From Flavobacteriales bacterium (GTDB lineage Bacteria > Bacteroidota > Bacteroidia > Flavobacteriales_F > PHOS-HE28), in NCBI GenBank assembly GCA_026129465.1, contig JAHCIA010000001.1, positions 1,249,964 to 1,313,963 on the forward strand: a stretch of 64,000 bases of DNA, in the 5' to 3' direction. A program made the translations under genes and the position numbers. Every line of letters starts with the position of its first letter. Positions within the stretch are counted from its first letter, which is position 1. Below are positions 34,665 to 42,799 of the stretch, piece after piece. Below the pieces are notes generated by a model. It saw nothing but the letters and a program-made list of their open reading frames with translations, had not been told where the DNA came from and made no database searches.

Positions 34665-36326
34665 ATGGACCACATGCGGCGCCTGGTCCTCTTCTCCGCC
34701 AACCTCTGCATGGCGATGACCGCCACGGGTCAACGCTATCTCCAGGAGGTCTTCACCGATGCGCAGATCGGCATCACCACGGATCTCGTCTTCGGGATCA
34801 ATACGAACTGGCTGAACTCCCCCTGGACCTGCCCGGGCTTCGCCACCGAAATGGCCTTGTTGCAGCAGCTCACGGATGAGGCCGTGGCCTATCCGGAAGC
34901 CTGGTTCGACGAGGCCGATCCCAGCACCTGCGTCAAACTGTCGGCCTTGCACATGGACGTTTATGCCCCGCTGCCCGCGGATGACCCCTGCACGGACCGG
35001 CCTGTGGTGCTGGTGCTGCACGATGGATCCTGGCTGCCCGTGCCCAATACCTGGCAGCCTTATGGCATGCGTACGGACAGCAGCGTGGTGGAATGGTGCC
35101 GCCGGCTGGCCAGGCGCGGCTATGTGGCGGCTGCTATCGACACGCGACCGGGCTGGAACCCGCTCGCCTGGACCCTGGACGATCTCCGCTGGTCGTACTA
35201 CAACGCGCTGTACCGCACCATGCAGGATACCAGGCAGGCCATGCGTTGGCTCACCAACAGCGCCGGTGAGGACGACCCGCACGGTATCGACCCCGACCGC
35301 ATGGCCGTGATGGGCGTAGGCTTCGGTGGGCGCACCGCGATCGCGACCGGCTATTGGGACCGCACGGAGGAATTGCACAGCGGACAGTTGCTCATGGACC
35401 CGAATGATGCCAACAGCAGTTACATCGACACCTTGCTCGCCGGCGGACCGCAAGGCGAGGGAGGCCTCCTCAACCTCTACCGGCCGACTGGCCAGACGAC
35501 CTCGGTGCGCGTGGTGGTGGGTCTTGGCGCCAACCTGCCCGACACCTTGTGGATCGAACCTGGCGATGCTCCATTGGTGGCCTTCCATGGCGTCGCGGAC
35601 CCCTTCGTTCCCTTCGACCATGCCCCCATCATCGCGCCTGGCCTGGCCGCCTACATGATGCACTCCCATGGTTCCGAAGCGTTGGTGAGGCGCAGCAACG
35701 CCGTGGGCAACAACGCGGCTTTCCCAAGTATGCCCGGCGACCCCTTCACCGACCGCGCACGAGCCCTGTATAGCACCACCGTATGGGATGAGGTGATCTC
35801 TCCACCCGAGCAGGCGGAAGGTCTATTCCCCGTGGTGCGTCCTCTTGTCCCCGGCTTCAACCACGAAGCACATCCCTGGCATTGGTGGGACCCTCAGCAT
35901 CCCAACGCGCAGGTGGAGATCGTACCGGGCGTGACGACCCATGACGCGGCGCTTCTGTACAACCCCGACATGGGTCCTGCCAAAGGCAGGCATTACGCCG
36001 ACACCATCTTCGGCTACCTCACGCCCCGGCTTTTCCTGGCCATGGACCTTGGGGAAGCATGTGGCTTCGTGGGTGTGGACGAACCGACCGATGTGGACCT
36101 GCTGCGTGTTTTCCCCATTCCCGCCAGCGATGCCTGGCACATCGATGCGAAGGACCATCGCATCCTGCGTGTGGAGTTGCTGGACGCCACAGGCCGCATG
36201 CTGCGCGACATCAGCATCAACGCAGGCCGGGCCACCTTCCAACGTGGCACACTACCGGCCGGCACCTGCCTGTTGCGCGTGCATCTCGCGGATGCCGTGG
36301 TGGTTTGCAAATTGGTGCTCGAATAG
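34665..36326 (+). CDS. T9SS-sorted esterase-fold protein, paralogue, nucleophile lost (553 aa)
   Basis: Colinear with the preceding gene: signal peptide, then QRYLQEVFTDAQIGITTDLVFG, core strands (VVLVLHDGSWLP), and an elbow VMGVGFGG again with Gly in place of the nucleophilic Ser. The acid-like segment FHGVADPFVPF is kept. The C-terminal type A sorting domain (FPIPASDAWHI, GTLPAGTCLLRVH) ends in CKLVLE. The same catalytic loss in both copies argues against random decay. Starts at 34665 or 34674 are possible; the latter gives the more compact signal peptide. Confidence 0.75.
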   Translation: MDHMRRLVLFSANLCMAMTATGQRYLQEVFTDAQIGITTDLVFGINTNWLNSPWTCPGFATEMALLQQLTDEAVAYPEAWFDEADPSTCVKLSALHMDVYAPLPADDPCTDRPVVLVLHDGSWLPVPNTWQPYGMRTDSSVVEWCRRLARRGYVAAAIDTRPGWNPLAWTLDDLRWSYYNALYRTMQDTRQAMRWLTNSAGEDDPHGIDPDRMAVMGVGFGGRTAIATGYWDRTEELHSGQLLMDPNDANSSYIDTLLAGGPQGEGGLLNLYRPTGQTTSVRVVVGLGANLPDTLWIEPGDAPLVAFHGVADPFVPFDHAPIIAPGLAAYMMHSHGSEALVRRSNAVGNNAAFPSMPGDPFTDRARALYSTTVWDEVISPPEQAEGLFPVVRPLVPGFNHEAHPWHWWDPQHPNAQVEIVPGVTTHDAALLYNPDMGPAKGRHYADTIFGYLTPRLFLAMDLGEACGFVGVDEPTDVDLLRVFPIPASDAWHIDAKDHRILRVELLDATGRMLRDISINAGRATFQRGTLPAGTCLLRVHLADAVVVCKLVLE

Positions 36327-36353
36327 GGGGGCGTGCCCGCTTCCTTTGTGGCC

Positions 36354-37163
36354 ATGGAGCGCATCACCGAGCAAACCTCGCGGCACGACGATCTGGAGCG
36401 CATGTCCACCGGCGACCTGCTGCGCGCCATCAACAGCGAGGACCGCACCGTGGCCGATGCCGTGGCGCAGGCCATCCCAGCGATCGAGGCTTTCGTGGAC
36501 GCCCTGCACGAGCGTATGGCGCGTGGCGGCAGGTTGTTCTACCTCGGCGCGGGCACCAGCGGCCGCCTCGGCATCGTGGACGCCAGCGAATGCCCGCCCA
36601 CCTTCGGCGTGCCGCATGGCCTGGTCATCGGTCTGATCGCCGGTGGTGATGGTGCCATCCGCCGTGCGGTGGAATTCGCCGAGGACGACCCGCAACAGGG
36701 CTGGAAGGACCTGCAGGAACACCACATCGGTGGGGACGACACCGTGGTGGGCATCGCCGCCAGCGGTACCACGCCCTATGTGATCGGCGCGCTGGAGTCC
36801 AGCAGCGACAAAGGCATCCTCACCGGCGGCATCACCTGCAACCCCGGCAGCCCGGTGGCCGTCATCGCGAAGCATCCCATGGTCGTGGCCGTGGGTCCGG
36901 AGTTCGTGACCGGCAGCACACGCATGAAGAGCGGCACCGCGCAGAAACTCGTGCTGAACATGATCAGCACCAGCGTGATGATCAAACTCGGGCGTGTGAA
37001 GGGCAACCGCATGGTGGACATGCAACTGAGCAACAACAAGCTCATTGACCGCGGAACCCGGATGGTGATGGAGGGGCTTGGCGTGACCTATGAGGTGGCC
37101 AACGAACTGCTGCGCCACTACGGCAGCGTGCGCCGGGCTATCGAGGCCGGGCATCGGCTCTGA
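36354..37163 (+). CDS. murQ: N-acetylmuramic acid 6-phosphate etherase (269 aa)
   Basis: A cytosolic SIS-fold lyase of cell-wall recycling that splits MurNAc-6-phosphate into GlcNAc-6-phosphate and D-lactate. The family signature FYLGAGTSGRLGIVDASECPP is near residue 60. The later GPEFVTGSTRMKSGTAQK (near 180) includes the conserved phosphate-binding Ser/Thr residues. Length is somewhat short of the roughly 300-residue E. coli enzyme, mainly at the C-terminal tail. It probably works with recycling amidases encoded elsewhere. Confidence 0.9.
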   Translation: MERITEQTSRHDDLERMSTGDLLRAINSEDRTVADAVAQAIPAIEAFVDALHERMARGGRLFYLGAGTSGRLGIVDASECPPTFGVPHGLVIGLIAGGDGAIRRAVEFAEDDPQQGWKDLQEHHIGGDDTVVGIAASGTTPYVIGALESSSDKGILTGGITCNPGSPVAVIAKHPMVVAVGPEFVTGSTRMKSGTAQKLVLNMISTSVMIKLGRVKGNRMVDMQLSNNKLIDRGTRMVMEGLGVTYEVANELLRHYGSVRRAIEAGHRL

Positions 37164-37203
37164 TGGTGGCCTCACGCGCGATCTTCGCATCGGCACAACG
37201 GTC

Positions 37204-37779
37204 ATGCACGACATCGAGCCCTTCTGGAACTGGCGGCACCGCTACATGGCCGAGGAGGATGAGCGCTCGCCCTTCTTCGGTCGGGAGCACAGCGAGTTGT
37301 TCTACACCCACGCGGTGTACGACCACGCCATCCACCCGCAGTGGGATGAGATCGGGAGCGAAACGCTGTACGTGAAACTGCTCTTCGCCGACTACGACGA
37401 GGGCTATGCCATCCTGGAATTCATCGGTGAATGGAACGACCTGCTGGGCAACGACATCATGTTCCTGAAACGCGACCACATCGAACCGATGATGGCGGAG
37501 GGGATCGGCAAATTCATCCTCATCGGCGAGAACGTGCTGAACTTCCACAGCAGTGACGAGGAGTACTACAGCGAGTGGTTCGACGAGGCCTCCGACCGCG
37601 ACGGCTGGATCGCCCTGCTGAACTTCCGGCCACACGTGCTTGCCGATCTGCAGCAGGCCAACATCGACCAGTACTTCCTGCTGGGCGGTCAGTTGAACGC
37701 GCTTCGGTGGCGTACGCAGGAGCCGGAGGATCTCTACCGGCGTGTGGAAAGCCTCGTGGTACGCAGACTCGGCGCGTGA
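37204..37779 (+). CDS. Conserved hypothetical protein (191 aa)
   Basis: Unrecognised soluble protein, rich in acidic and aromatic residues (HPQWDEIGSETLYVKLLFAD, DEEYYSEWFDEASD). No signal or membrane segment. It starts 40 bp after murQ on the same strand, so the two may be co-expressed. Its stop codon abuts the stop of the convergent Nudix gene. Confidence 0.6.
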   Translation: MHDIEPFWNWRHRYMAEEDERSPFFGREHSELFYTHAVYDHAIHPQWDEIGSETLYVKLLFADYDEGYAILEFIGEWNDLLGNDIMFLKRDHIEPMMAEGIGKFILIGENVLNFHSSDEEYYSEWFDEASDRDGWIALLNFRPHVLADLQQANIDQYFLLGGQLNALRWRTQEPEDLYRRVESLVVRRLGA

Positions 37780-38214
37780 TCAACGCCCCCGCAACATCGC
37801 CCACACCAGGCGATCGATCGGCAGGGTGACGGCTTCCTCCGCCGGGGTGCCGACGGCCATCCAGCGGAACACTTCCCGATCGCCCGGTCCGGTGATGCCG
37901 GAGAACGGCTCGGCCACCACGGCGATGGACCTGGGATCCTCCACACGGAAAGTGAAGTACACGCTCACCACCTGCATGGGCGTGCTGTGGAAGGCGCTTT
38001 GCTGGAAGAAGTCGGTGGTGTAGAAATGCAGCACCTCCAATGCCTCGACACCGATCTCTTCGCGGATCTCCCGTATCACACAATCCCTCAATCCCTCCCC
38101 ATGCTCCAACCCGCCACCGGGGAATTTCGTGATGCGACGGCCCTTGATCAGTTCATCGGCGACCAGCACCTTCCCTTCATGGATCAACAGGCCGTATGCG
38201 CGGAGTGTCAGCAA
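37780..38214 (-). CDS. Nudix hydrolase (144 aa)
   Basis: A small cytosolic pyrophosphohydrolase with a complete Nudix box, GGLEHGEGLRDCVIREIREEIG (residues 34-55), fitting G-x5-E-x7-R-E-U-x-E-E-x-G-U. The catalytic Glu pair is intact, so it should cleave a nucleoside-diphosphate-linked substrate with Mg2+. Specificity cannot be read. It is the last gene of a minus-strand trio with mnmD and a TPR/PD40 protein. Confidence 0.88.
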   Translation of the reverse strand: MLTLRAYGLLIHEGKVLVADELIKGRRITKFPGGGLEHGEGLRDCVIREIREEIGVEALEVLHFYTTDFFQQSAFHSTPMQVVSVYFTFRVEDPRSIAVVAEPFSGITGPGDREVFRWMAVGTPAEEAVTLPIDRLVWAMLRGR

Positions 38215-38255
38215 AGGTGGAGGGTTGGGAAGTCGAGGTGTTGGATGCTGGCGCT

Positions 38256-38948
38256 CTAAGGAAAGGGTTTCGTGGCGCGGAGCATCTCGCGTTTCCCCGG
38301 CGGGCCGGGCAGCCTTTCCACGGCGAAACCCGCCGCCTGCATCGTGCGGCGCACTTCACCCTTGGCGCAATAGGTCACCAGGACGCCGGACGGGCGAAGA
38401 CAGGCCCACATCCGCCGGAAGACATCGAGGGTCCACATGTGCGGCGCGCTGTTCGGCGCGAAGGCATCGAAGTAGACCACATCGAAAGCTTCCCGCGCTT
38501 CGAGATCCTGCACAGCCGTGGACGATCGTGTGAACTCCAGACCTCCTTCCGCTTCTTGTCCCACGCCCAGCGGTCCGGTCATCATGCGGATGAGATCATC
38601 GTGCAGGCCAGGCCAACCAAGGTCCTGCGCATGGGCGAGCCGGTGCAGGACGGCCTCCTCCAAAGGGTATGGCTCCAGCGCGGTGTAACGAACCACGCAT
38701 TTGCCTTCCAAGCAGCGGATCCAGGTGAGCAGCAGGTTCAATCCCGTTCCCAAGCCCACTTCCAGCACGTCCACCCGGTGTTCGCCCGCGTGCTCCAGAC
38801 CCGCCCGGATGAAGACGTGCGTGCTTTCCGTGACGGCCCCATGCAGGCTGTGGTAGTGTTCACCCACCTGCGCGTGGCGCAGCGTGAAGGACCCATCGGC
38901 GGTGCGGTGCGGAAGAAGATGGTCGGACGGCATGCGCTTCGTGGGCAC
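38256..38948 (-). CDS. mnmD: tRNA 5-methylaminomethyl-2-thiouridine methyltransferase domain (MnmD-like, 230 aa)
   Basis: A stand-alone version of the methyltransferase half of MnmC, as found in many bacteria lacking the bifunctional protein. The SAM motif VLEVGLGTGLNLL (near residue 63) and FDVVYFDAFAPNSAPHMW (near 160), containing the DAFAP motif, are diagnostic of this DUF752/MnmC family. It would finish the mnm5s2U34 wobble modification of tRNA. It is 42 bp upstream of the Nudix gene on the same strand. Confidence 0.85.
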   Translation of the reverse strand: MPTKRMPSDHLLPHRTADGSFTLRHAQVGEHYHSLHGAVTESTHVFIRAGLEHAGEHRVDVLEVGLGTGLNLLLTWIRCLEGKCVVRYTALEPYPLEEAVLHRLAHAQDLGWPGLHDDLIRMMTGPLGVGQEAEGGLEFTRSSTAVQDLEAREAFDVVYFDAFAPNSAPHMWTLDVFRRMWACLRPSGVLVTYCAKGEVRRTMQAAGFAVERLPGPPGKREMLRATKPFP

Positions 38949-38962
38949 GAAGCTATCGTGCC

Positions 38963-40303
38963 TCAGCGCGCCGGTGTGGCGGTGTCCTCGTGCTCCGTGG
39001 CGAAGGACACGCGGTAGATGTCGTCCTCGCCCAGGCCTCCGGCACGCACGGAACTGAACCAGCCCGTAGTGCCATCCGCGGAGAGCACAAAGAAGAGGTC
39101 GTCGTCCGGCGAGTTGATCGGCCAGCCCAGGTTCTCGGCCTTCGTCCAGCGGCCATCCACCAGGGTGCTGCGGAAAATGTCGTAGCCGCCCATACTGTCA
39201 TGGCCCTTGCTGCTGAAGTAGATGGTGCCGCCGTCGGGGGTGACGAATACGCCATCCTCGTCGTACATGCTGTTCACATCGGGGCCCAGGTTCTCGGCCA
39301 TGCCCCAGTCGCTGGTGGTCTCGTCCCAGCGGCTGCGGTAGATGTCCTGCCCGCCCACGTTGTCGTCCGGCCTGTCGCTCACGAAGTAGATCCACTGCCT
39401 GTCGGTGGTGATCCACGCGCTGCTCTCGTGATGCTTGGTGTTGATGTGAAGGCCCAGCGCCAGGGGCGCCTGCCAGGCATTCCCGTCCCAGAGACTCTGA
39501 AGGATGTCGCCATGGCCCTTGTCGTCGCGGTAGATGAGGAGCGTTCGGCCTTCCACGTCGATGCCCACGCTGGCGTCGTTCCCGGGACCGTTGATCGGCG
39601 GAGCCAGGGCGAACGCATCACTCCACCTGCCATCCACCAGTCTGCTGATGTGGATGTCCTCGTAATACTCACGTGTGGCCTTGTTCACTTTGGCGGTGGG
39701 GCCGGGGCGGCGCGAAGTGAAGAGGATCGTGGCACCATCAGCGTGCGGGAGCACACCGTAGTCGGCCTGCATGGAATTGATGGCCTCACCGAGATTCTCG
39801 ATCATCACCTGTGCGGAACGCCCCGCGAAGCGCTGGCCGTTGCGGCATTCGGCGATGCGCTTGTTGGCCAGGCCATAAAGGGGATCGTCTCCAGGTTGCG
39901 GATTGTAGGCCAGCCGGTGTTTCTCATAGGCGGCCACCGCCTCTTCCCAACGGGCATTGAGCTGGTAGGCATAGCCGGTGAGGAAGTGGATGCGCTGCGG
40001 CTCGGCACCCAGTTCGCGGGCCTTCTCGAAATATGGGAGGGCCTGGTGGCGGTAGGGACCGTTCAACTGGCAGAGGCCCATCTTGAAATTGAGCTCGGCA
40101 TGGTCGGGCGCCAGGACCAGCGCTTCGCCGTAGATCGTTTCGGCATGCACGAATTCGATCACCCCGCTCTGGGCGTACTTGTCGGCCTTGCGGATGAGAT
40201 CCTGGACCCTTTTGGCGGTGGTCGCATCGGCCTGTGCCATGGCGCTGGTGGCGGCCATGGTGGCGAGCACCAGGACCGTCAGGGCCTTGAGGGAATGCTG
40301 CAT
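38963..40303 (-). CDS. Exported TPR/PD40-repeat protein (446 aa)
   Basis: Signal peptide ending SAMAQ, then TPR-like helices (about residues 30-130: AELNFKMGLCQLNGPYRHQ and following), then four or so WD40-like PD40 blades (DGATILFTSRRPG, DRQWIYFVSDRPDDNVGG, DGGTIYFSSKGHDSMGG, DGTTGWFSSVRAGGLGEDDI). This is the layout of the N-terminal part of PorE/OmpA-type T9SS proteins, but without a C-terminal OmpA domain. Likely periplasmic, with a possible envelope assembly role. Confidence 0.8.
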   Translation of the reverse strand: MQHSLKALTVLVLATMAATSAMAQADATTAKRVQDLIRKADKYAQSGVIEFVHAETIYGEALVLAPDHAELNFKMGLCQLNGPYRHQALPYFEKARELGAEPQRIHFLTGYAYQLNARWEEAVAAYEKHRLAYNPQPGDDPLYGLANKRIAECRNGQRFAGRSAQVMIENLGEAINSMQADYGVLPHADGATILFTSRRPGPTAKVNKATREYYEDIHISRLVDGRWSDAFALAPPINGPGNDASVGIDVEGRTLLIYRDDKGHGDILQSLWDGNAWQAPLALGLHINTKHHESSAWITTDRQWIYFVSDRPDDNVGGQDIYRSRWDETTSDWGMAENLGPDVNSMYDEDGVFVTPDGGTIYFSSKGHDSMGGYDIFRSTLVDGRWTKAENLGWPINSPDDDLFFVLSADGTTGWFSSVRAGGLGEDDIYRVSFATEHEDTATPAR

Positions 40304-40431
40304 GGCGATGGTCTTTTCGTTGAGGGGTATCCTGCTGAAGGTGCGGTTCATACGGCGACGGCCCCGCAGGGTTCCCTCTCCGGCCGCTTGGTAGCTTTGG
40401 CCCGCGCGGAACCAGAACGCACGCCTCTCCC

Positions 40432-41529
40432 ATGGCCAAGAAAAGCGGCAAAACGATATTCAGCGGGGCCTCCATGGCCTTCCTGGAACGCTACCTGAAC
40501 AACCCCTCGCCCACCGGCTTCGAGAGCGACGGTCAGAAGCTCTGGCTCGAATACGTGAGACCCTTCGTGGACGAGCACTTCGTGGACCCCTATGGCACCG
40601 TGGTGGGCGTGGTGAACCCCGAGGCGAAATGGAAGGTGGTGATCGAGGCGCACGCCGACGAGATCGGATGGTACGTGCATTACATCACCAAGGAAGGTTT
40701 CATCTACGTGCGCCGCAATGGCGGCAGCGACCACATCATCGCGCCCAGCAAACGTGTGAACATCCATACGGACAAAGGCGTGGTGAAGGCCGTGTTCGGC
40801 TGGCCAGCGATCCATGTGCGCAACGGCAAAACGGAGATCACCCCCACCACCGAGAACATCTTCCTGGATTGCGGCGCATCCAGCAAGGATGAAGTGGAGA
40901 AGCTCGGCATACACGTGGGCTGCCCCATCACCTACGAGGACGAGTTCATGGTGCTCAACGGCAAATGCTGGACGGGCCGCGCGTTGGACAACCGCATCGG
41001 CGGGTTCATGATCGCCGAGGTGGCACGCCTGCTGAAGGAGAACCGCGTGAAGCTGCCCTTCGGCCTGTATGTGACCAACAGCGTGCAGGAGGAGGTGGGC
41101 CTGCGTGGCGCGGAGATGATCGTGGAACGCATCAAACCCGACCTGGCCATCGTGACCGATGTGACGCACGACACGCAGACCCCGATGATGAGCAAGGTGC
41201 AGAGTGGTGACATAGCCTGCGGGCAGGGGCCCGTGGTGAGCTACGCGCCCGCGGTGCACAACAACGTGCTGCGCCACATCGTGCGCACCGCCGAAAAGGA
41301 GAAGATACCCTTCCAACGCCTGGCCGCAAGCCGCGCCACAGGCACCGACACCGATGCCTTCGCCTACGGCGCCGCCGGTGTGCCCAGTGCGCTCATCAGC
41401 CTGCCACTGCGCTACATGCACACCACTGTGGAAACGGTGCACCGCACGGATGTGGAACAGGTGGTACGGCTGATCTATGCCAGCCTGCGCGCCCTGCGCC
41501 CCGACCAGGACCTGCGCTATCTCAAATAG
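40432..41529 (+). CDS. M42-family aminopeptidase/glutamyl aminopeptidase-like (365 aa)
   Basis: A cytosolic dinuclear zinc peptidase related to M42/FrvX. The metal ligands are visible in order: H in VIEAHADEIG, D in GRALDNRIGG, the Glu pair in SVQEEVGLRG (general base and ligand), D in IVTDVTHD, and a C-terminal His in LRYMHTTVE. Length and order match the family. Substrate is probably short peptides. A membrane-protein gene follows four bases after the stop. Confidence 0.88.
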   Translation: MAKKSGKTIFSGASMAFLERYLNNPSPTGFESDGQKLWLEYVRPFVDEHFVDPYGTVVGVVNPEAKWKVVIEAHADEIGWYVHYITKEGFIYVRRNGGSDHIIAPSKRVNIHTDKGVVKAVFGWPAIHVRNGKTEITPTTENIFLDCGASSKDEVEKLGIHVGCPITYEDEFMVLNGKCWTGRALDNRIGGFMIAEVARLLKENRVKLPFGLYVTNSVQEEVGLRGAEMIVERIKPDLAIVTDVTHDTQTPMMSKVQSGDIACGQGPVVSYAPAVHNNVLRHIVRTAEKEKIPFQRLAASRATGTDTDAFAYGAAGVPSALISLPLRYMHTTVETVHRTDVEQVVRLIYASLRALRPDQDLRYLK

Positions 41530-41533
41530 GCCC

Positions 41534-42259
41534 ATGGCCATGCGCGCCGGACTGGACGACAACGCCCGTGAGGCCTTCCAGTTCCTGATGATCGGAGCGG
41601 GGCTGACGCTGCTGGGCCGCGCCGTCTATTGGGCCGCTTTCAGGTTCTGGCGCACCAGCACCGACCCGATCATCGCCGATGCCGCCGAGGCTTTCCAGGA
41701 CGGCTACCTCGTGGGCGGTGAGGTGTTGGTCGCGGCCGGTTCGGGCATCGGCGGCCGGCTGGCCCTGGCCGGCGTGGCCGCCGTCGCCATCGCATCAATG
41801 ACCGCCGCACTGGCCGGCGTGGTGGCGCGCCTCACAGGGGCGGCCGTGCCCTTGACACACGCGGTGCGGTGGGCGCGCATCGGCATCGTGCTCGCCGCGT
41901 TCTGGGGCCTGTATGCCGCCCTTTTCCTGCCCCCCCGCAGCAGCCATGTCCGACCTGATGGGCTGCTGGTCCGCGAGCGGCCGGCATTGCTTGGCACCCT
42001 TGCTCTGCCCTGGCCGGCGCAGGAAGAGTCCGTGGCATGGAACCACCTCGGCCAGGCGCACGCCCACGCGGTGACGGCACCGGCCGCAGGTTGTGGTAGC
42101 GAACTGCACGTCATGGTGGACCATGCGGGCGACCAGCGCACCATTGCGGCATTGTCACCGGGCGGACGCGATTGCGCCCAAGCCATGGCACAGGCCCGTT
42201 CGGACGCCGATCGGTTGATCGCCGCACTGGAAGCCTATCGCCGGACCTCCCTCCGTTGA
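41534..42259 (+). CDS. Hypothetical membrane protein (241 aa)
   Basis: Three or so hydrophobic segments occupy the N-terminal 140 residues (FLMIGAGLTLLGRAVYWAAF, LALAGVAAVAIASMTAALAG, IGIVLAAFWGLYAALFLP), followed by a soluble C-terminal part. No family recognised. It begins four bases after the M42 peptidase stop, so the two are probably co-transcribed. Confidence 0.65.
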   Translation: MAMRAGLDDNAREAFQFLMIGAGLTLLGRAVYWAAFRFWRTSTDPIIADAAEAFQDGYLVGGEVLVAAGSGIGGRLALAGVAAVAIASMTAALAGVVARLTGAAVPLTHAVRWARIGIVLAAFWGLYAALFLPPRSSHVRPDGLLVRERPALLGTLALPWPAQEESVAWNHLGQAHAHAVTAPAAGCGSELHVMVDHAGDQRTIAALSPGGRDCAQAMAQARSDADRLIAALEAYRRTSLR

Positions 42260-42274
42260 CCTTCGTACTTCCGC

Positions 42275-42290
42275 CCCGCTAACTTCCGCG
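42275..42290 (+). promoter_or_regulatory. Candidate -7 promoter element before the GNAT gene
   Basis: CCGCTAACTTCCGCG contains TAACTTCC, an approximate match to the Bacteroidota -7 consensus TAnnTTTG, about 20-25 bp before the ATG at 42304. The same TAACTT core occurs before several other genes here. Confidence 0.4.
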
Positions 42291-42303
42291 TCTTCCCGGC
42301 CCC

Positions 42304-42738
42304 ATGCGCATCCGCTTCATCAGAACGGCAGACACCTATCCGCTGCGGTTGAAAGTGCTGCGTCCCGGTGGAACCGAGGAGGATGTCCATTGGGCCAACG
42401 ACCGGCTGGAGGGCTCCTTCCACCTGGCCGCCCAGATCGGTGAGCACCGCATCGCCGTGGCATCCTTCTATCCGGAAAAGCATCCCGCGCTCAGCGGTTG
42501 GAAACAGTTCCGGTTGCGCGGCATGGCCACCCACCCAGACTTCCAAGGGCAGGGCGCCGGCCGCAAACTGCTGCTCTTCGCCTTGGAACACCTGAAGGCC
42601 CAACATGCGGACCGCCTATGGTGCAACGCCCGTTTGGTGGCGGTTCCATTCTATGAGAAACTGGGGTTCATCATCGAAGGCGATCGCTTCGACATCCCGG
42701 GCATCGGGCCGCACTATTTGATGCATCGCGCGGTGTGA
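42304..42738 (+). CDS. GNAT N-acetyltransferase (144 aa)
   Basis: A single GNAT domain: the acetyl-CoA loop FQGQGAGRKLL (around residue 80) follows a conserved beta-4 strand, FRLRGMATHPD, and the C-terminal VPFYEKLGF is the usual GNAT ending. A small-molecule or protein acetyltransferase of unknown substrate. It overlaps no neighbour; the downstream glycosyltransferase begins 61 bp later. Confidence 0.85.
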   Translation: MRIRFIRTADTYPLRLKVLRPGGTEEDVHWANDRLEGSFHLAAQIGEHRIAVASFYPEKHPALSGWKQFRLRGMATHPDFQGQGAGRKLLLFALEHLKAQHADRLWCNARLVAVPFYEKLGFIIEGDRFDIPGIGPHYLMHRAV

Positions 42739-42799
42739 GGTGATCGCTTGGCGCTCCACGCCGAACACCGACCTTCACCGGCCATTGACCTGTGCACAC

